Part shown: piece by piece, positions 10,797 through 18,504 of the stretch
Numbering within the stretch: the stretch's first letter is position 1
How the letters are laid out: each line of letters opens with the position of its first letter
Source of the DNA: Opitutaceae bacterium
GTDB taxonomy: Bacteria; Verrucomicrobiota; Verrucomicrobiia; Opitutales; Opitutaceae
Assembly: GCA_028691845.1 (NCBI GenBank)
Contig: JAQUYL010000007.1
Coordinates: 62,001 to 126,000, forward strand
Direction of reading: 5' to 3'
Length of the DNA stretch: 64,000 nucleotides
Notes under the pieces: generated by a model
Seen by the model: only the letters and a program-made list of their open reading frames with translations
Told to the model about the DNA's origin: nothing
The model's database searches: none
Made by a program: the position numbers and the translations under genes

Positions 10797-12419
10797 ATGA
10801 AGCCCCGCCGTCGCTGGTCGATCCTTCTCGCCCTGACACTTGCCGTCACCCTCGGCGGCGGCTGCTCCCGGCGTGAATCCCCGGCCGAGGCAGGCATCCG
10901 TTCCCAAACCCTGCTGCTCGGCAACGGTGCCGAACCGCAGGACCTCGATCCGCATGTTGTCACTGCCTACACGGACCAGAATATTCTGCTGGCCTTGTTC
11001 GAGGGTCTCACCGCCATTGATGAAAAGACCTCGGAACCGGTGCCCGCCGCTGCCGAAAGCTGGACTGTCTCGCCGGACGGATTGACCTATGCCTTCCACC
11101 TTCGCGCCGGCCTGCGCTGGTCCGATGGGGAACCGCTCACCGCCGACGACTTCGTGCAATCGTGGCGCCGCCTCCTTTCCCCGGCGCTGGCTGCGGAATA
11201 CGCCTACCTCCTCTACCCGGTGAAAAACGCCGCGGCGTTCAATGCCGGAAAGATCGCTGATCCGGCTGCCCTCGGCTTCGCTGCCCCGGATCCCCACACG
11301 GTGGTCGTGTCCTTGGAAAGGCCGACCCCCTATCTGCCCGCGCTCACGGCCCAGCCCTCGCTCTTCCCCGTCAACCCGCGCGTCCTGCGGCAATTCGACG
11401 CCCTCAGCCGCCGCGGCACCGACTGGACTCGTCCCGGGAATCTCGTGGGCAACGGCCCGTTCCAACTGAAGGAATGGTCGCCCAATGCTCGTTTGGTCAT
11501 GGAGAAAAACCCGCTGTACTGGGACGCCGCCAAGACCCGCCTTCGCCGTATCATTTTCTACCCGACCGAGAACCCGGACGTCGAGGAGCGTGATTTCCGC
11601 GCGGGTCAGCTCCACCTCACCTACGCCTTGCCGCTGGCCAAGGTTGACAGTTACCGCCGCAACGACCCCGCCAAGCTTCGTCTCGATCCTTTTCTCGAAA
11701 CCTTTTTCCTGCGCTTCAATGTCACCCGGCCTCCCCTTGACCAGCCCAAGGTTCGCCAGGCTCTGGCTCGCGCCATCGATCGCACGGCCCTGACCCGCAA
11801 TCTCCTCCGCGGCAGCCGGCAACCCGCGCACTCTTTCACGCCGCCCGACTGTGCCGGCTATACCGCGCGCGCCGGCGTCCCCGACGATTTCGGCGCCGCC
11901 CGCCAGTTGCTCGCCGAAGCCGGATTCCCCGACGGCCGGGGTCTTCCCGTGCTCGAAGTGCAGGTTCGCAACGACGAGATCCACGCCAAAACCCTGGAGG
12001 CCATCCAGGCCATGTGGCGGCGCGAACTCGGAATCACCATCACTATAGCCCCGGTTGAGCAAAAGACCTGGGTGCAAAACCAGCAAAGCCTCAACTACGC
12101 CATCTCGACCGCCCGCTGGGTCGGCGATTTTGTCGATCCGGTGACATTCCTGGATTTATTTGCGGGCGGCGGGGGCAGCAACTGGACCGGGTGGGCCAAC
12201 CCGGACTACGACCGTCTGCTGGCCCAGGCCGCCGCCACCGCCAATCCGCGCACCCGCTACGAGCTCTTCCAGCAGGCCGAGGCCCTCCTGCTCGAGGCAA
12301 GCCCCGTCGCGCCGCTGTTCTTTGGCGCCCGCATCGGCCTCATCCACCCCGCGGTCAAGAACTGGCGGCCCGCCCTGCTCGGGTTCCATCGCTACCAGTT
12401 TGTCGATCTGGAACCTTGA
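10797..12419 (+). CDS. Peptide ABC transporter substrate-binding lipoprotein (OppA/DppA type)
   Basis: A periplasmic solute-binding protein of the SBP_bac_5 family, about 540 residues, the normal length. I chose the ATG at 10797 over a TTG at 10761 because it places a basic start (MKPRRRW) before a hydrophobic core and a lipobox-like LGGGCS at residues 19-24, making it a lipoprotein. Family features are visible: an early EPQDLDPH segment, LRAGLRWSDGEPLTADDF, and a C-terminal WxNPDYDRLL block. These proteins capture oligopeptides for an ABC importer. No permease or ATPase gene lies nearby, so it is an orphan binding protein and its transporter must be elsewhere. The peptide ligand class is inferred from the family. 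Confidence 0.9.
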   Translation: MKPRRRWSILLALTLAVTLGGGCSRRESPAEAGIRSQTLLLGNGAEPQDLDPHVVTAYTDQNILLALFEGLTAIDEKTSEPVPAAAESWTVSPDGLTYAFHLRAGLRWSDGEPLTADDFVQSWRRLLSPALAAEYAYLLYPVKNAAAFNAGKIADPAALGFAAPDPHTVVVSLERPTPYLPALTAQPSLFPVNPRVLRQFDALSRRGTDWTRPGNLVGNGPFQLKEWSPNARLVMEKNPLYWDAAKTRLRRIIFYPTENPDVEERDFRAGQLHLTYALPLAKVDSYRRNDPAKLRLDPFLETFFLRFNVTRPPLDQPKVRQALARAIDRTALTRNLLRGSRQPAHSFTPPDCAGYTARAGVPDDFGAARQLLAEAGFPDGRGLPVLEVQVRNDEIHAKTLEAIQAMWRRELGITITIAPVEQKTWVQNQQSLNYAISTARWVGDFVDPVTFLDLFAGGGGSNWTGWANPDYDRLLAQAAATANPRTRYELFQQAEALLLEASPVAPLFFGARIGLIHPAVKNWRPALLGFHRYQFVDLEP

Positions 12420-12528
12420 AAGCCGGCCCGATGCGTAATCGCGCACCACCCGGGTCCTTTTCGGCGTGGACGGCTACCTTTCTTTTTCTTTGTCATCCCC
12501 AGCGAAGCGAAGATTCTATCTCCCATCC

Positions 12529-13014
12529 GTGAAGACCCGTGCCCATCCGTGGCTGCTCCTCCTCTGCCTGCTGCTGGCGGCCCCGCTCGCCGCCGCCGAC
12601 CTGACCATTGTCCGCGTACAGTCCGGCTGGCGTGACGCCGATTCCTTCAAACGCATCTCCGAGTATTTCGACGGCCGGGAGAACACCGGCGGCCGGCTGG
12701 TGCTCCGCTCCCAGCCCACGGCGCGCGCCGGTTACTATTTTCTTGTCCGCGTGACCAATCCGGGAGACCCGGTCGCCGCCACCATCCGCCTTGCGGTCAT
12801 CACGCCGCTAGCGGCTGCCCCCGTGCTCCACTCCTTTTCGACCGACCTGGCGGCGGGAGACACAGTGATCGAAGTCGGGCTGACCGGCTCCGACTGGCCC
12901 GGCCCCAAGACTAATCCGGTCGCGTGGAAGCTCGAGTTTGTCTCCACGGCCGGTCAATCCATCGCCGTGGAGCAGAGCTTCCTTTGGGATAAGCCCGCGG
13001 GCCCGGCTCCATAA
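12529..13014 (+). CDS. Small exported protein of unknown function
   Basis: I do not recognise a family. From the GTG at 12529 the protein is 161 residues, with KTRAHPW followed by a strong signal peptide (LLLLCLLLAAPLAAADL). The mature part looks all-beta and ends SFLWDKPAGPAP. An upstream ATG at 12466 would add 21 residues, but these are encoded by a piece resembling a dispersed intergenic repeat (GTCATCCCCAGCGAAGCGAAG), so I prefer GTG. The stop overlaps the next start (TAATG), so it is probably cotranslated with the DNA glycosylase, although no functional link is obvious. Confidence 0.65.
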   Translation: MKTRAHPWLLLLCLLLAAPLAAADLTIVRVQSGWRDADSFKRISEYFDGRENTGGRLVLRSQPTARAGYYFLVRVTNPGDPVAATIRLAVITPLAAAPVLHSFSTDLAAGDTVIEVGLTGSDWPGPKTNPVAWKLEFVSTAGQSIAVEQSFLWDKPAGPAP

Positions 13015-13964
13015 TGGATGCTATCGCCTGGTCGGGTTGGGAGGCGATCAATCCACGAATGTCGCTTGCTCCCGCCGTACTCGCCGAGACTCTGGCCGGC
13101 GGACAGGCCTTCCGCTGGCGCGGCGATGCGGCCGGCGTCTGGACCGGTCAATGGGCCGATTGCGTGACGCGCCTGCGGATCGCCCCCGACGGATCGCTCG
13201 AATGGTCGGCGCCCGCCATCCTGCGAGACCGTGTCGCCGTTGCCTTGCCGCATTATTTGGCGACCGATGTCGATTGGGTTGCCCTGGCCGACACACTGCC
13301 CTGGCGCAGCGACACGCACCTGGCCGCGGCCATCCGCGCGTTCCCCGGTCTGCGCCTGCTGCGCCAGCCTTTCGGCGAAACACTCCTGGGCTTTCTCTGC
13401 AGCGCCACCAAACAGATCGCTCAAATCCAGCAAATCTGTGCGCTGCTGGCGACCGGTCACGGACGGGAAACTGTCGCTGGTTTCCATGCGCTGCCCACGT
13501 GGGACGAGCTCGCGTTGGTCTCGGAAAAGAACCTGCGCCAGTGCCAGCTCGGCTTCCGCGCGCGCCACATTGCAGCGACCGCTCGCTTCCTCAAGCAACA
13601 CCCTGGCTGGCTCGCGGAAACCGAGCAGCTCCCCTACATCGCCGCCCGATCCCGCCTGATGGAACTGCCCGGCGTGGGAGGGAAAATTGCCGACTGCGTA
13701 TTGCTCTTCGGCGCCGGCAGGCTGGAGGCATTCCCCGTGGATGTCTGGATCAGCAGGACTCTGGAACGACACTACGGGCTGGACGGCTGGCCTCCGGCGC
13801 AGCTCGTGCAATTCGGCCAGGCGCACTTCGGACCGCTGGCCGGTCTGGCCCAACAATACCTCTTCGCCGACGAACGCCGCCTGGGCCGTCGTCCCCAGGC
13901 TCGGCCGCCCACCCCGCTCCCGCCGAGCCAGGCGTGCCAGCCGAACATGTCAACTAATAGTTGA
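13014..13964 (+). CDS. ogg: 8-oxoguanine DNA glycosylase/AP lyase (OGG1 type)
   Basis: A base-excision repair enzyme that removes 8-oxoguanine and nicks the abasic site. The N-terminal half matches the OGG_N fold (GGQAFRW near residues 29-35). The helix-hairpin-helix motif LPGVGGKIADC carries the Schiff-base lysine K224, and the catalytic aspartate D243 is in FPVDVWI. The 19-residue spacing equals that of K249/D268 in human OGG1. The length (316 aa) is normal. The start codon overlaps the preceding stop by one base. The last residues (MSTNS) and the TGA stop are supplied by a 17-bp palindrome shared with other sites in this window, so the tail was probably reshaped when that element arrived. 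Confidence 0.93.
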   Translation: MDAIAWSGWEAINPRMSLAPAVLAETLAGGQAFRWRGDAAGVWTGQWADCVTRLRIAPDGSLEWSAPAILRDRVAVALPHYLATDVDWVALADTLPWRSDTHLAAAIRAFPGLRLLRQPFGETLLGFLCSATKQIAQIQQICALLATGHGRETVAGFHALPTWDELALVSEKNLRQCQLGFRARHIAATARFLKQHPGWLAETEQLPYIAARSRLMELPGVGGKIADCVLLFGAGRLEAFPVDVWISRTLERHYGLDGWPPAQLVQFGQAHFGPLAGLAQQYLFADERRLGRRPQARPPTPLPPSQACQPNMSTNS

Positions 13965-13965
13965 C
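13949..13965. repeat. 17-bp palindrome, copy 1
   Basis: GTCAACTAATAGTTGAC is an 8-1-8 perfect inverted repeat. It contains the glycosylase stop codon and is preceded, 18 bp upstream, by GGCGTGCCA. The same palindrome with the same upstream 9-mer recurs at 15139, so the two bracket a 1.19-kb segment. Confidence 0.9.
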
Positions 13966-14100
13966 GTTACTACTCTCGGCCGAACCAGGGGATTCGGCGG
14001 ACCGAACAATGAACGGCAGTGCCCCTGGCCGGCAGGAGCGAGGTCCTTTTGTGACTCGATCTCCGGTGGAGTGGAATGTAGGCTGTCGGTGGAGGCGAAC

Positions 14101-15069
14101 GTGACGGCTCCCGAACAGAACGAGTCCGCCGGGAAACCACGGACATCCAGCCTGCCGACCCGCGTCGTGGTGATGGCAATCATTGCAGCCTGTGGGCTCT
14201 TTTTTCTACTCCCGGGGTTGTGGGGTATCATGCTGTTGATGCTGATGACCAAAGAGGTCGGTTGGAGCCCGGTCCTTATTGAAAAGGGGTTCGTCCTCAT
14301 GTTGTGCCTCGTCAGTTGCGCCGGCGGCGGCAGCATCATCCTCAAGGGAGTGCGGATGTGGAACCAGGAGTCGCGGAGAAATGCCGCAATCCGCGACCAC
14401 CCGCGCGAACCGTGGCTTTGGGAGCCTGACTGGCCTGCGCGCGAGATTCGGCACGGCCAGCGGAGTGAACTTTATAAATTGCTGGTCGCCCTCGGGGGTC
14501 TGCTCAGCGGCATCCTTGTCCTGATCTGTGTCTCGGCGACCGGTAGATCCGGCCTCTGGCCACTTTGGATCGTTGCAGCAGGATGTGTGGCCATGCTCAT
14601 CGCCGGTCTGGTGCTCTGGCGCCGACAGACCAAGTTCCGACAGGTAATCCTTCATCTTGACACGGTGCCGGTTTTCCTCGGGAGCCGGTTCAGCAGTCAG
14701 CTTTGCCTGCCAACCCGTTTCCAACTGGCGCACCCTCCGCGCGTTGGTCTCGAGTGTGTGCATGCCTGGCTCACCGGATCTGGAAGAAATGCCGTCCGGT
14801 CCGAAAAAATCCTGTGGCAGGAGTCTCTGACCGTGCCAATCGAGAGGATCTCGCAGGATGTAACCCACCGAATAATCGTGCCGATCGAGATGAACCTGCC
14901 TGAGGGACTTCCGCCCACCGACGACACGGACCCGCGCAATTCCGTATGTTGGCGCCTTCATTTCCAAGCGGAGCTGCCGGGCTTCAATGCCAATGAGATA
15001 TTCCGTGTGCCCATCTACGACCGCAGCGGTTTGCAGCGGACACCTGCCCCTCCCCGGAAGACCGGCTGA
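14101..15069 (+). CDS. Membrane protein of unknown function with C-terminal beta domain
   Basis: About 322 residues from a GTG at 14101, chosen because GGAGG at 14091-14095 is ideally spaced. There are two pairs of hydrophobic segments: one pair in the first 80 residues (AIIAACGLFFLLPGLWGIML and a following one) and one pair around residues 125-180. These are separated by a charged loop with EPWLWEPDWPAREI. The C-terminal half (about 185-320) is a beta-rich domain ending FNANEIFRVPIYDRSG. This layout resembles DUF3592-like membrane proteins with an arrestin-like beta domain, but that is only a likeness. The gene sits alone between two copies of the 17-bp palindrome, which suggests it moves as a unit. 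Confidence 0.7.
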   Translation: MTAPEQNESAGKPRTSSLPTRVVVMAIIAACGLFFLLPGLWGIMLLMLMTKEVGWSPVLIEKGFVLMLCLVSCAGGGSIILKGVRMWNQESRRNAAIRDHPREPWLWEPDWPAREIRHGQRSELYKLLVALGGLLSGILVLICVSATGRSGLWPLWIVAAGCVAMLIAGLVLWRRQTKFRQVILHLDTVPVFLGSRFSSQLCLPTRFQLAHPPRVGLECVHAWLTGSGRNAVRSEKILWQESLTVPIERISQDVTHRIIVPIEMNLPEGLPPTDDTDPRNSVCWRLHFQAELPGFNANEIFRVPIYDRSGLQRTPAPPRKTG

Positions 15070-15393
15070 GGTCAGCCCGTTTTTTGGCTGCGAACCTCGC
15101 CTGCCCCCTGCCCGGCTCAAGGCGTGCCACCAGAGAATGTCAACTAATAGTTGACGTGACCTTTTTGGCATACGGACAGGAAATGCGAGGGCCGATCGCT
15201 TATCGGCCGGAAATTCTTTTCGAGCGGAGTCAGCAGCAAAGACGATCTGTATTCACGCCGAGGGGAAGGCCGGGCCCGCCTTGAATAGCGACGCTTCTGC
15301 CTGGCTTCGGTCGCATTATCCCAACCACCTTGATCCGGGTCGGCCGGGGTCTGGGCGGCCTTGTCTTGACCGGACAATGCGGCGCCGGGGGAA
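15070..15393. other. Gene-free stretch with palindrome
   Basis: This gap of 324 bp lies between convergent genes. It holds palindrome copy 2 (15139-15155) and otherwise no open frame with coding character. No T-tract terminator was seen. Confidence 0.5.
15139..15155. repeat. 17-bp palindrome, copy 2
   Basis: Identical to copy 1 at 13949 (GTCAACTAATAGTTGAC), with the same GGCGTGCCA 9-mer starting 18 bp upstream and GTxAC just after. It lies 70 bp after the stop of the boxed membrane-protein gene. Confidence 0.9.
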
Positions 15394-16116
15394 TCAGCCG
15401 ACCGGAACCGGCGGTTCAACCGGGCGCTTTTTCACGAGCCACCAAGGGAAGAAATACACGGCATAGATCACGGTGTAGACCCAGAAATTTGCGAGCTTCG
15501 CGAAACTCGCGAAGGCGAAGAAGAAGATCAACAGATGCAGCCGCACCACGTTCTTGTAGGGTGCGGCCATGGCGTCGCCGTTGACCAGGTGCGGCTTGCG
15601 GCCACCGGCCTGGTTGGCAGGACCCGGCGCCTCCGGGCGCGGTCTGGCGCGAAACACCCCGCGTTCCGCCAATCCGGTGACGAACACAAACGGCCAGTAA
15701 TCGCACAGCACCTGGAAATATCCGGCCGTATCGGGCGGTCCGCGCTGTCCCTGCGACAGCGGAAAGAAAAGGTTCAGGAACACCGAGTGAACAAAGTGGA
15801 ACATGCCGAAATGGATGGTAAAAAACGCAAGCAGCAACAGGCCGCCGGCGAGAAGAAGGCCGCCCTGCCCCGCCTGGGCGAGCAGCGGCTGACCATGGCC
15901 TCTCGCATCCTGCATCTTAGCAGCCACGGGCCGGAAGATCGTCCAGACGATTGTGGCATAGCCGACCAGCAGACTCGACAGCCAGAGGCTCCACACGAGA
16001 TCGCGGGTCTGCCACCGGCCCCACCATGCCAAACCGAGGCCGCCCGCGAACGCCAGCGCGTCGGGCCAGGCCCCGGCCCAGCCCTTCGCCGCCGCGCTGC
16101 GTTCGTTTCCGTTCAC
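15394..16116 (-). CDS. DUF6498 family membrane protein
   Basis: A 240-residue integral membrane protein with at least five hydrophobic segments. The motif TIHFGMFHFVHSVFLN (residues about 100-116), with spaced His and Phe, is typical of the DUF6498 group, whose function is unknown. A shorter charged loop (RARPRPEAPGP...) precedes the C-terminal pair of helices, and the protein ends with a basic tail (WWLVKKRPVEPP). The start is GTG at 16116; it overlaps the stop of the glyoxalase gene by 4 bp (GTGA), so the two are translated together on the minus strand. Confidence 0.75.
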   Translation of the reverse strand: MNGNERSAAAKGWAGAWPDALAFAGGLGLAWWGRWQTRDLVWSLWLSSLLVGYATIVWTIFRPVAAKMQDARGHGQPLLAQAGQGGLLLAGGLLLLAFFTIHFGMFHFVHSVFLNLFFPLSQGQRGPPDTAGYFQVLCDYWPFVFVTGLAERGVFRARPRPEAPGPANQAGGRKPHLVNGDAMAAPYKNVVRLHLLIFFFAFASFAKLANFWVYTVIYAVYFFPWWLVKKRPVEPPVPVG

Positions 16117-16502
16117 GGCCCGTGCTGGATCAATTCGACTTCATAGCCTTCCGGAGCATCGACGAACGCGATGATCGAACCGGCGGAGGTCCTGGCAGGA
16201 CCGTCGCTGAGCGCGTAACCTTTCTTCTCCAACTCCGCCGCAAAAGCCTCGAGATCATCCACTGCGAAGGCAATGTGCATGAGGTCGGGCTGAACCTGCA
16301 CGGACGGGGCTCCCGGCGGAAGCTGACAGATCTCGATCTCCTCGTCACTGTCCGGCGTCCGGAGAAACACCAGCTGAGCGCCGCGCGGCGAGGCATGCCG
16401 CCGTGCCACTTTCAATCCCAGTGCCTGCACATAGAAGCTCACGGTACGCTCGAGATCGTTCACTCTCATTCGAGTATGCAGAAGCTTTTTGACTGTCATC
16501 AT
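16113..16502 (-). CDS. gloA: Lactoylglutathione lyase (glyoxalase I), VOC family
   Basis: A 129-residue single VOC-fold protein, the usual length of bacterial GloA. The four expected metal ligands are visible: His in KLLHTRMRV near residue 9, Glu in DEEIEICQL, His in LMHIAFAVDD, and Glu in GYEVELIQHG. It would convert the hemithioacetal of methylglyoxal and a thiol cofactor to the lactoyl thioester. Two adjacent ATG codons (16502 and 16499) can start it; the frame stays open for 52 more codons upstream, but that stretch has no VOC similarity and overlaps the divergent dehydratase gene. It is coupled to the DUF6498 gene downstream. Confidence 0.88.
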   Translation of the reverse strand: MMTVKKLLHTRMRVNDLERTVSFYVQALGLKVARRHASPRGAQLVFLRTPDSDEEIEICQLPPGAPSVQVQPDLMHIAFAVDDLEAFAAELEKKGYALSDGPARTSAGSIIAFVDAPEGYEVELIQHGP

Positions 16503-16546
16503 GCGCGCAGCGTAACCTGACCACCGCAAAGCGCAATCCCCTCGCA

Positions 16547-17497
16547 ATGCCCCTCGACCTTGCCGCCATCCACGCCGCCCACGATCGTATCCGGCCGATG
16601 ATCCATCGCACCCCGGTGCTGACGAGTGCCTGGCTCGATGAGCAAAGTGGCGACTCACTTGCGTTCAAATGCGAGAACTTTCAGAAGGCGGGATCCTTTA
16701 AGGCCCGCGGCGCGGCCAACGCCGTGTTTTCGCTCACCGAGGCCGAGGCGGCCCTCGGGGTGGCCACGCATTCGTCGGGCAATCACGCCGCCGCGCTCGC
16801 CCGCGCCGCCCGCCTGCGCGGCATCCCGGCCTACATCGTGATGCCGTCCAATTCGGCCCGCACCAAAGTGCGCGCCGTCGAAGGATACGGCGCCAGGATC
16901 GCGTTTTGCGAACCGACTCAGCAGGCGCGCGAGGAAGCCTGCGCCCGGGTGCTAGCCGAGACCGGGGCCGCGTTGATCCATCCCTTCAACGACTACCGCG
17001 TTATGGCCGGCCAGGGGACCGCGGCGCTTGAACTCCTGGAGGACCGTCCGGACCTCGACATCATGCTCTGCCCCATCGGCGGCGGCGGACTTCTCTCCGG
17101 CACGGCGATCGCGGCCAAAGGTGTCAAGCCGGACATCAAGGTCATCGCCGTCGAGCCCTTGGGGGCCGACGATGCGGCGCGATCGTTCCATGCCGGCCGT
17201 CTCATTCCGCTCGAACAGGCCCATACCATCGCCGACGGCCTGCGCACCAGCGTCGGCGCTCGCAACTTCCCACTCATCCGGCGCTACGTCGACGACATCG
17301 TCACCGTGTCCGAGGACTGCATCGTAGCGGCCATGCGCCAGCTGTGGGATGTGCTCAAGATTGTCGTCGAGCCGTCCGGTGCCGTGCCCTACGCGGCGAT
17401 TCTCGAAGGCAAGCTGGCCAGGGCAGGCCGGCGCGCCGGACTGATCCTTTCCGGGGGCAACGTCGACCTCGACGCGCTGCCATGGGGTAAACGTTAA
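16547..17497 (+). CDS. PLP-dependent threonine/serine dehydratase (or serine racemase)
   Basis: A 316-residue fold-type II PLP enzyme. The PLP lysine lies in FQKAGSFKARGA (about residue 52), the substrate loop is SSGNHAAA, the phosphate-binding Gly loop is CPIGGGGLLSG, and the C-terminal PLP-ring contact is LSGGNVDL. There is no ACT regulatory domain, so it is the short catabolic (TdcB-like) or serine-racemase form rather than the allosteric biosynthetic IlvA. Threonine ammonia-lyase cannot be told from serine racemase or hydroxyaspartate dehydratase on sequence alone. It is divergent from the glyoxalase gene with 44 bp between starts. Confidence 0.88.
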   Translation: MPLDLAAIHAAHDRIRPMIHRTPVLTSAWLDEQSGDSLAFKCENFQKAGSFKARGAANAVFSLTEAEAALGVATHSSGNHAAALARAARLRGIPAYIVMPSNSARTKVRAVEGYGARIAFCEPTQQAREEACARVLAETGAALIHPFNDYRVMAGQGTAALELLEDRPDLDIMLCPIGGGGLLSGTAIAAKGVKPDIKVIAVEPLGADDAARSFHAGRLIPLEQAHTIADGLRTSVGARNFPLIRRYVDDIVTVSEDCIVAAMRQLWDVLKIVVEPSGAVPYAAILEGKLARAGRRAGLILSGGNVDLDALPWGKR

Positions 17498-17610
17498 GAC
17501 GGCGGCCGCCGCCGGATCATGCCGGGCCGCAAGAGGGGGGGGTGCTGAGGCCGTGCGCCCCAGTCGATCTCACAGCCTGTGACCGTACGGGCCGCACGCA
17601 CGTCCGCGGA

Positions 17611-18213
17611 TCACCCCCCTGCCGGCGGGAACAGATTCTGCATCTTCTCACTGACCTCCCTGAGCCACTGCGCCCGCTGCTCCGGAGTGCTGACGATCAC
17701 GGGGGTGAACGCGAGGCGGTGAGCCCGCGGAATCCCGCACAGGCCAAACACGCATGTCTTCCACAGGTTCTCGAGTGGATCGCCGTACACCTTCAGTTCC
17801 ACCTCGGCAGGAGTGTTGGCCGTGGTGACAACCAACGCGGTTTGCATCTTGAGCAATCCGACGGACTGTCCTTCGCCGTTGGGACCGGTCCGGAATTCAT
17901 ACGCCACGCCTTGGCGGACGACCCGGTCGAGCCACCCCTTCAGGATCGCCGGCGGTTGTCCCCACCAATTGGGGTGGACGATTACGATGCCGTCGGCCGA
18001 AGTCAGATCGGCACAATGCCGGGCGATACTCGGGTCGAGTTTCGCGTTTTTGGACAATTCAGCGGGCTGCAGCAGCGGATCGAATTTCTCTTCATAGAGA
18101 TCGTGGAGCACCGCCTCGTGGCCGCAACGACGGGCTGCGGCCACGGCAGTGTCGGCAATCGCGCGGTTGAAACTGCCCGGATTGGGATGAGCGACGACTA
18201 CAAGTATTTCCAT
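17611..18213 (-). CDS. NAD(P)H oxidoreductase, flavodoxin-2 fold
   Basis: This 200-residue cytoplasmic protein belongs to the family of KefF, MdaB and NQO-like reductases. It begins MEILVVVAHPNPGSFNRAI, the FMN/FAD phosphate-binding edge of this fold, and has the family's HPNWWGQPPAILKGWLDRV block around residues 80-100. It would use NAD(P)H to reduce quinones or similar acceptors by two electrons. It is transcribed toward the dehydratase gene (convergent) and away from the hybrid kinase. The exact substrate is unknown. Confidence 0.88.
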   Translation of the reverse strand: MEILVVVAHPNPGSFNRAIADTAVAAARRCGHEAVLHDLYEEKFDPLLQPAELSKNAKLDPSIARHCADLTSADGIVIVHPNWWGQPPAILKGWLDRVVRQGVAYEFRTGPNGEGQSVGLLKMQTALVVTTANTPAEVELKVYGDPLENLWKTCVFGLCGIPRAHRLAFTPVIVSTPEQRAQWLREVSEKMQNLFPPAGG

Positions 18214-18504
18214 GGTACTGCGTTGTTAAAAAATTGCGGACGGAATCAGACTGTCTGGCGGCCGATCCGTCCTGAGGGAATTGTCCAACTCCGATCGAGC
18301 ATAACAACCAGGTGCACGGCAAGGCGACTCTTAGCCAGGGCAAGAAACGGGCTGGGCTCACCATCCCATTCCCCTCTGTGCCGACTGGGCTTGGGCGGGT
18401 GCCCAACTACGAGTTTTCAGTCGCCATATTCAGGGAAAACACTTAGTCATTAAGCCCCCTATTTGTACCCATATCGATAGAATTTTCCCCTACCCCAGAT
18501 TGCC
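18214..18504. other. Intergenic region upstream of hybrid kinase
   Basis: This 291-bp divergent gap becomes AT-richer in its last 80 bp, as expected for a promoter. It carries a TTCCCCTAC element at 18485-18493, listed separately. No gene was found in it. Confidence 0.4.
18485..18493. promoter_or_regulatory. TTCCCCTAC motif upstream of hybrid kinase
   Basis: TTCCCCTAC lies 11 bp before the kinase start. The same sequence, extended to TTCCCCTACA, occurs upstream of the partner response regulator (23200-23209) and again inverted at 23262-23271. A shared operator is inferred, not shown. Confidence 0.35.

Noticed and set aside
13687-14100. N-terminal extension of the boxed membrane protein
   Set aside because: It would run out of frame through the glycosylase gene and the palindrome; the GTG at 14101 has a good ribosome-binding site.
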